Source: Clostridia bacterium | GTDB taxonomy: Bacteria > Bacillota > DSM-16504 > Desulfitibacterales > Desulfitibacteraceae | Reading direction: 5' to 3' | Assembly: GCA_018333845.1 (NCBI GenBank) | Contig: JAGXSK010000344.1 | Span: forward strand, 1-8,837 | DNA length: 8,837 bases | Shown here: piece after piece, positions 4,961-8,837 of the stretch | Numbering within the stretch: the first letter of the stretch is position 1 | How the letters are laid out: each line of letters begins with the position of its first letter | The notes under the pieces: generated by a model | Seen by the model: the letters and a program-made list of their open reading frames with translations, nothing else | The model's database searches: none | Told to the model about the DNA's origin: nothing | Made by a program: the position numbers and the translations under genes

Positions 4961-6298
4961 TTATTTTTGTAAGAAAAATTCCTCTACTTTTGCTATTGCT
5001 TTTGGCAGGGCAAAAACAATAACCCTGTCATGAGGATTAATAATATCTTTACCAGTTGGGACTATCACATTATCACCTCTAACAACAGCTCCAATAATTG
5101 CATCCTTTGGAAAGTTTAAATCCTTTAGTTGTTTTCCTGTTACCCGTGAATGGCTTTGTGCTATAAGCTCAATCATTTCCGCCTTTGCTCCACCAATTAA
5201 AGATACAGATACAATATCACCTTTACGTATAAATCGTAATATGGCACCTGCTGTTAGCAATCTGGGGCTAACAGCAACATCTATTCCCACCTTTTCCACA
5301 AGGGGAACATACTCTGTTCTTCTTATTTGCGCAATAGTTCTTTTAGCACCAAGATGCTTGGCAATAATAGAGACAAGAAGATTTACCTTGTCGTCATTGG
5401 TAACTGCCACGAAAAAGTCTGCCTGTCCCACTTCTTCCTCTTCCAGTAAGGATATGTCAGAACCGTCTCCTTGTAAAACCAAAGTATTGGAAAGCTTTTG
5501 GGATATTTCTTTACAAACCTCAATGTTTTTTTCGATTAGCTTTACTGTATAACCTTTTTTTTCTAATAACTTGGCAAGGTAAAATCCAATTCTCCCGCCA
5601 CCTAGTATGGTAACATTTTCTGTCTTTACTCTTTCCTTGCCTAATACCTTTTCAATGGCCACCATATTAGTGGTTTCAGCAAGTACAAATACTAAATCAT
5701 TGGGCTTTAGTTGATCGTGACCACGGGGAATAATCATTTTTTCATTACGGAGTATTGCAACAATTAGGTTTGGTTTTGGAAACTTTATATCCATCAATCT
5801 TTTATAGGCTACAGGTGAGTCTTTGGTAAGTTGTATTTCAACCATCTGGACTTTGCCGTCAGCATAATAGTCAACATTTATTGCCTCTGGTACCTCAGCA
5901 AGCTTGCCAATCATTTCTGCCGTAACTTTTTCAGGGTTAATTACTAAATCTATTCCAAGGGCATCAGCAGAAATTTGATTATTATCCACATATTCTGGAT
6001 TTCTAACCCTGGCAACGGTTTTTTTGACACCAAGTTTTTTGCCAAGCAAACAAGCAACCATATTTAATTCATCATATTCTGTCACTGCAACCAAAAGTTG
6101 GGCATCACATATTCCCGCCTCGTGAAGTATAGAGATACTTCCTCCGCTGCCAAGAATTGTTTGTACATCTAAATTTTCTTCTACTATTTGTTTTCTCTCA
6201 CTATTATTCTCTATTACTACAACATCATGATTAGCATAGCTAAGCATTTGTGCTATGCTAAAGCCAACCTTTCCTGCCCCAATAATAATTGTCTTCAT
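4961..6298 (-). CDS. trkA: Trk/Ktr potassium uptake NAD-binding protein TrkA
   Basis: The 445-aa peripheral protein has the duplicated TrkA layout. The first RCK-N Rossmann fold has GAGKVG (7-12) and an acidic ribose-binding residue E30. The first RCK-C domain spans about 143-215. A second RCK-N fold has GGGRIG (233-238) and E256, and a second RCK-C domain spans about 362-445. Full-length duplicated proteins of about 450 aa are TrkA, whereas single-unit KtrA has about 220 aa. It gates a TrkH/TrkG membrane channel in response to nucleotides; the channel gene is not in this window. The start at 6298 is backed by AGGAGTG 7 nt upstream. It is transcribed alone, divergently from the P-loop/Asp23 gene, with overlapping promoters. 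About 200 bp separate it from the dnaD-like gene, which has its own promoter. Both nucleotide folds look intact. Confidence 0.93.
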   Translation of the reverse strand: MKTIIIGAGKVGFSIAQMLSYANHDVVVIENNSERKQIVEENLDVQTILGSGGSISILHEAGICDAQLLVAVTEYDELNMVACLLGKKLGVKKTVARVRNPEYVDNNQISADALGIDLVINPEKVTAEMIGKLAEVPEAINVDYYADGKVQMVEIQLTKDSPVAYKRLMDIKFPKPNLIVAILRNEKMIIPRGHDQLKPNDLVFVLAETTNMVAIEKVLGKERVKTENVTILGGGRIGFYLAKLLEKKGYTVKLIEKNIEVCKEISQKLSNTLVLQGDGSDISLLEEEEVGQADFFVAVTNDDKVNLLVSIIAKHLGAKRTIAQIRRTEYVPLVEKVGIDVAVSPRLLTAGAILRFIRKGDIVSVSLIGGAKAEMIELIAQSHSRVTGKQLKDLNFPKDAIIGAVVRGDNVIVPTGKDIINPHDRVIVFALPKAIAKVEEFFLQK

Positions 6299-6339
6299 AA
6301 ATAAACACTCCTAAAAAATTAAGGGAGATTAATAATAAA

Positions 6340-6367
6340 TTGTATTTCCAACTGTTTGTATTATAAT
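6340..6367 (+). promoter_or_regulatory. Promoter of the P-loop/Asp23 gene
   Basis: TTGTAT (6340-6345) and TATAAT (6362-6367) are 16 bp apart, a good sigma-A promoter. Its -10 box lies in the palindrome TATTATAATA, which also supplies the -10 box of the opposing trkA promoter. The predicted start near 6374 leaves a leader of about 60 nt. Confidence 0.6.
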
Positions 6368-6388
6368 AGATATAAATCTTGTTCGCAA
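6360..6388 (-). promoter_or_regulatory. Promoter of trkA, overlapping the divergent promoter
   Basis: On the minus strand TTGCGA (6383-6388) and TATAAT (6360-6365) are 17 bp apart. The -10 box overlaps that of the plus-strand promoter by 4 bp, so one RNA polymerase should exclude the other. Confidence 0.6.
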
Positions 6389-6433
6389 TAGTAGGTTCAA
6401 GGGCAGGAAATTGAGGAAATGGGTGATAATATT

Positions 6434-7264
6434 ATGGAAGTAATAGCTTTAGTGGGTCCAAGTGGAAGCGGAAAAAGTCATAGGGCCTTATTAGTAGCTC
6501 ATGAATATAATATAGATATCATAATTGATGATGGTCTGGCAATTAAAGGTTCTCAAATTTTGGCCGGCATCTCTGCAAAGAAACAGCCTACAAAGGTTGG
6601 CGCTATTAAGACTGCCTTGTTTAGTTCACAAGAGCACGCAGATGATGTTAAAAGTATAATTTGTAAGGAAAAAGCAAAAAAAATCTTAATTCTTGGAACG
6701 TCTAATGAAATGGTTTATAGAATAGCAATAAGATTAAATTTGCCAGCACCTGAGACAATTGTGTATATAAGAGATATTGCAACAGAAAAAGAAATTGAGC
6801 AAGCTTATAATAGGAGAAAAAAACATGGAACCCATGTTGTACCAGCTCCAACATTAGCAGTTAAACCTAGATTTTCTGGATTAATGATACAACCCTTCAA
6901 GGTATTGTTTAGTAATAGTTTGAAAGACAATGTTTTATCAAAGCCCATTCATTTAGAACAAACTGTAGTAAGGCCTACATTTAATTACTTGGGAAAGTTT
7001 TATATAAAAGATCCTGCACTTAAAGATATAATAAAATATTCTGTTAAAAAATCTGGTTTTTATGTCAGGTTAACTAAAATTGACATAGAAACCCGTGCAG
7101 AAGGAATAATCATTGGAATTGAATTGCTAGTCAAATATGGAGTGTATAGTATTCCCATGGCCATTAAAAAAATACAGGGCATTATTTCAGCTGACGTGGA
7201 ATATATGACAGCCATAAATGTATTAAGTATTAATGTTTTAGTGAAATCTGTTTACATAGAATAG
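6434..7264 (+). CDS. P-loop NTPase fused to an Asp23/Gls24-like domain; function unknown
   Basis: Counting from the ATG at 6434 (276 aa), the protein opens with a short strand and Walker A GPSGSGKS (8-15), followed by IIIDDG (29-34), a possible Walker B, and ILILGTSNE (84-92). A basic segment carries HGTHVVPAPT (131-140), which looks like a family signature. The last ~97 residues (180-276) resemble the Asp23/Gls24 fold: VKYGVYSIP, then KKIQGIISADVEYMT, then INVLVKSV, compare YG..I...a..iQ..v...VE.MTGL.V..VNV.V..V. I believe such proteins occur in other Clostridia, but no function is known to me. Asp23 proteins are cell-envelope or alkaline-stress associated; ATP- or GTP-controlled scaffolding is only a guess. 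An ATG at 6419 is also possible, but GAGG lies 2 nt before it, whereas GGGTGAT (6421-6427) lies 6 nt before 6434. It has no signal peptide or membrane segment. Confidence 0.85.
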   Translation: MEVIALVGPSGSGKSHRALLVAHEYNIDIIIDDGLAIKGSQILAGISAKKQPTKVGAIKTALFSSQEHADDVKSIICKEKAKKILILGTSNEMVYRIAIRLNLPAPETIVYIRDIATEKEIEQAYNRRKKHGTHVVPAPTLAVKPRFSGLMIQPFKVLFSNSLKDNVLSKPIHLEQTVVRPTFNYLGKFYIKDPALKDIIKYSVKKSGFYVRLTKIDIETRAEGIIIGIELLVKYGVYSIPMAIKKIQGIISADVEYMTAINVLSINVLVKSVYIE

Positions 7265-7269
7265 ATATA

Positions 7270-7304
7270 AGAATAAGCGAAGAATTTTCTTCTTCGCTTA
7301 TTCT
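7270..7304. terminator. Bidirectional terminator hairpin between convergent genes
   Basis: AGAATAAGCGAAGAA (7270-7284) and TTCTTCGCTTATTCT (7290-7304) form a perfect 15-bp stem with a 5-nt loop. The GC-containing core is followed on both strands by a U-rich segment (UUAUUCU), so it can end transcription of the P-loop/Asp23 gene from the left and of the aminotransferase gene from the right. It lies 2 nt from the aminotransferase stop codon. Confidence 0.8.
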
Positions 7305-7306
7305 GC

Positions 7307-8491
7307 CTAAATACTATCTCCATTAATTCTTTTTTGAACAAACCTTTCAATTCGCTTCATGGCTTCAACAAGATTAGCTACAGAAGAAGCATACGAACAG
7401 CGTATATGCCCTTCTCCACCAAGACCAAATGCAGTGCCAGGAACAACAGCTACTTGCTCCTCACCCAGCAATTTTTCTGCAAATTCTTCAGAGGTTAAGC
7501 CAGTTTTAGTGATATTGGGAAAGATATAAAAGGCCCCTTCTGGCTCAAAAGTATCCAAGCCCATATCCTTAAAGGAATTATAAACTAAGCGCCTTCTTTT
7601 ATCATATTCATGATACATTTGATTAATATGTTCCTTCCCATTTTTTAGAGATTCAATTGCTGCTTTTTGGCCCATTATTGGGGCACATAGCATGGTATAC
7701 TGGTGTATTTTTACCATGGCTCCTATTAAAGGTTCAGGACCAAAAGCATAGCCAATTCTCCATCCTGTCATGGCCTGGGCTTTGGAAAAGCCATTTAAGA
7801 CAATTGTTCTTTCCTTCATCCCTGGAAGGGTTGCAATGGAGACATGTAGTTTACCATAAGTAAGCTTGCTATAAATCTCATCGCTTATAACAAGTAAATC
7901 ATTTTCAATGATTATGTCTGTAATAGCTTCCAAGTCTTGTTTATCCATAATCCCACCAGTAGGATTGTTAGGATAACAAAATATAATTGCCTTTGTTCTC
8001 GGTGTAATGGCTCCCCTTAGTTGATGGGGCTGTAATTTAAAGGCATATTTTTCTTCAGTTTGGATGGGTACAGGTGTGCCTCCGGCAAGGGTTACACATG
8101 GTTTGTAAGAAACGTAAGAAGGTTCACATACTAATATTTCATCCCCAGGATTAGTTATAGCCCTTACAGCCAGGTCTACCCCTTCACTAGCACCAACTGT
8201 TATCAAAATTTGATTTTCCGGACAATAATCCAGAGAATATTCTTTGTTTATAAATTTTCTTAGTTCGTTTCGCAATTCAGGTAAACCCTTATTGGAAGTA
8301 TACATGGTGTATCCCTGGGAAAGGGAGTGGTTACATGCTTCTCTTACATGCCAGGGTGTTACAAAATCTGGTTCACCTACGCCTAAAGATATTACCCCAG
8401 GAGTTCCGGCTACCAGGTCAAAGAATTTTCTAATTCCAGATGGTGGTATGTCCTTTACTCGTTGGCATAAAAATCTACTGCTGTCACTCAT
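7307..8491 (-). CDS. Class I/II PLP aminotransferase (AlaT/YugH-like)
   Basis: The 394-aa fold-type I aminotransferase is full length. The PLP-binding lysine is K237 (NGFSKAQAMTGWRIGY). Other active-site residues are D204 (VISDEIYS), which pairs with the pyridine nitrogen, N176 in YPNNPTGG, Y207, and R364 (HIRCSYA), which binds the substrate carboxylate. It transfers an amino group between an amino acid and a 2-oxoacid in the cytoplasm. It belongs to the aspartate/alanine/aromatic branch, and the exact amino acid cannot be read from sequence. Its start overlaps the stop of an Lrp/AsnC regulator gene (ATGA, 8488-8491), the same pairing as alaR-alaT (yugG-yugH) of Bacillus, where the enzyme serves alanine synthesis. 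That makes alanine transamination a reasonable first guess; PatA-like or aspartate activity is also possible. Confidence 0.93.
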   Translation of the reverse strand: MSDSSRFLCQRVKDIPPSGIRKFFDLVAGTPGVISLGVGEPDFVTPWHVREACNHSLSQGYTMYTSNKGLPELRNELRKFINKEYSLDYCPENQILITVGASEGVDLAVRAITNPGDEILVCEPSYVSYKPCVTLAGGTPVPIQTEEKYAFKLQPHQLRGAITPRTKAIIFCYPNNPTGGIMDKQDLEAITDIIIENDLLVISDEIYSKLTYGKLHVSIATLPGMKERTIVLNGFSKAQAMTGWRIGYAFGPEPLIGAMVKIHQYTMLCAPIMGQKAAIESLKNGKEHINQMYHEYDKRRRLVYNSFKDMGLDTFEPEGAFYIFPNITKTGLTSEEFAEKLLGEEQVAVVPGTAFGLGGEGHIRCSYASSVANLVEAMKRIERFVQKRINGDSI

Positions 8492-8837
8492 GGAATAATC
8501 ACCTGCCGTCTATCCTTTTCATCATCTTCTAAAATTACATCTGCAACTTTATATTTTTTCAATACAAAATGGGTAGTAGTACTTTGAACCCCTTCTATTA
8601 TGGCAAGTTTTTTATGAACAAACTCTGCAACTTCTTTTAAGCTTTTACCAACAGTCTGCACCGAAAAATCATAAGTGCCGGACATTAAAAATACTGATTT
8701 AACCTCAGGATATTTGTATATCTTTGCAGCTAGTTCATCGAATCCTACATCTCTTTGAGGCGTAACCCTTACATCAATAAGAGCAGTAACTAAATCGTTT
8801 TTTCCAGCTTTGTCCCAGTTAATTAAAGCTCCATATT
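8488..8837 (-). CDS. Lrp/AsnC-family transcriptional regulator (5' end outside the window)
   Basis: The frame stays open to the window edge, giving 115 residues plus part of a codon. What remains is the end of the DNA-binding/hinge region (YGALINWDKAGKND) and the whole RAM effector-binding domain, a beta-alpha-beta-beta-alpha-beta fold with ALIDVRVTPQRD, VKSVFLMSGTYDFSVQTVG and STTTHFVLKKY. The last 15 residues are strongly charged. The helix-turn-helix, about 40-45 residues, lies beyond the edge. Members bind DNA as dimers to octamers and sense amino acids through the RAM domain. The 4-bp ATGA overlap with the aminotransferase gene implies translational coupling and that the regulator controls this operon, as AlaR does. 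An internal ATG at 8685 is not the start, since conserved domain sequence lies upstream of it. Confidence 0.9.
   Translation of the reverse strand, partial: YGALINWDKAGKNDLVTALIDVRVTPQRDVGFDELAAKIYKYPEVKSVFLMSGTYDFSVQTVGKSLKEVAEFVHKKLAIIEGVQSTTTHFVLKKYKVADVILEDDEKDRRQVIIP

Noticed and set aside
1..8837. CRISPR arrays, tRNA/rRNA genes, riboswitches or a phage/defence island
   Set aside because: No regularly spaced repeats, tRNA-like cloverleaf with a GGTTC-type T arm, or recognised riboswitch core was seen on reading, and apart from the intron relic the genes are ordinary chromosomal ones.

Overview
The window looks like chromosome of a low-GC, anaerobic Clostridia-type Firmicute, probably Peptococcaceae-like. 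This is inferred from A/T-rich third positions, strong GGAGG-type ribosome binding sites, a sigma-54 type promoter, a stand-alone PduL-type phosphotransacylase, the chromosomal DnaD/DnaC-like primosome pair and a group IIC intron relic. No species can be named from the sequence alone.

Left part (1-2130): a 336-bp gene-poor leader carries a good -24/-12 (sigma-54) promoter, a dyad suitable for an enhancer-binding activator, and a possible 15-codon leader peptide ending 3 nt before a 542-aa BCCT-family transporter gene. Directly after the transporter stop codon, on the minus strand, lies a ~110-nt relic of a bacterial group IIC intron. It is followed by a 23-bp hairpin that serves as terminator for the transporter and, from the other side, for the convergent pduL gene. 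IIC introns insert beside terminator hairpins, so the arrangement explains itself.

Middle (2130-6298), all minus strand: pduL with its own sigma-A promoter overlapped by a perfect inverted repeat; a 5'-truncated sirtuin fragment (pseudogene); a two-gene replication-restart unit (dnaD-like, then dnaC/dnaI-like helicase-loader ATPase) with its own promoter and a 16-bp palindrome in the leader; and trkA, the NAD-binding subunit of a Trk/Ktr potassium system.

Right part (6299-8837): trkA and a plus-strand gene diverge from promoters that share one palindromic -10 element. The plus-strand gene encodes an unusual protein, an N-terminal P-loop NTPase domain joined to a C-terminal Asp23/Gls24-like domain. 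A 15-bp bidirectional hairpin separates it from a convergent PLP aminotransferase gene. That gene overlaps by 4 bp the end of an Lrp/AsnC-family regulator cut by the window edge, an arrangement like Bacillus alaR-alaT (yugG-yugH).

The items most worth following are the intron relic at a terminator, the P-loop/Asp23 fusion with its shared divergent promoter, and the sigma-54/leader-peptide control region of the BCCT transporter.
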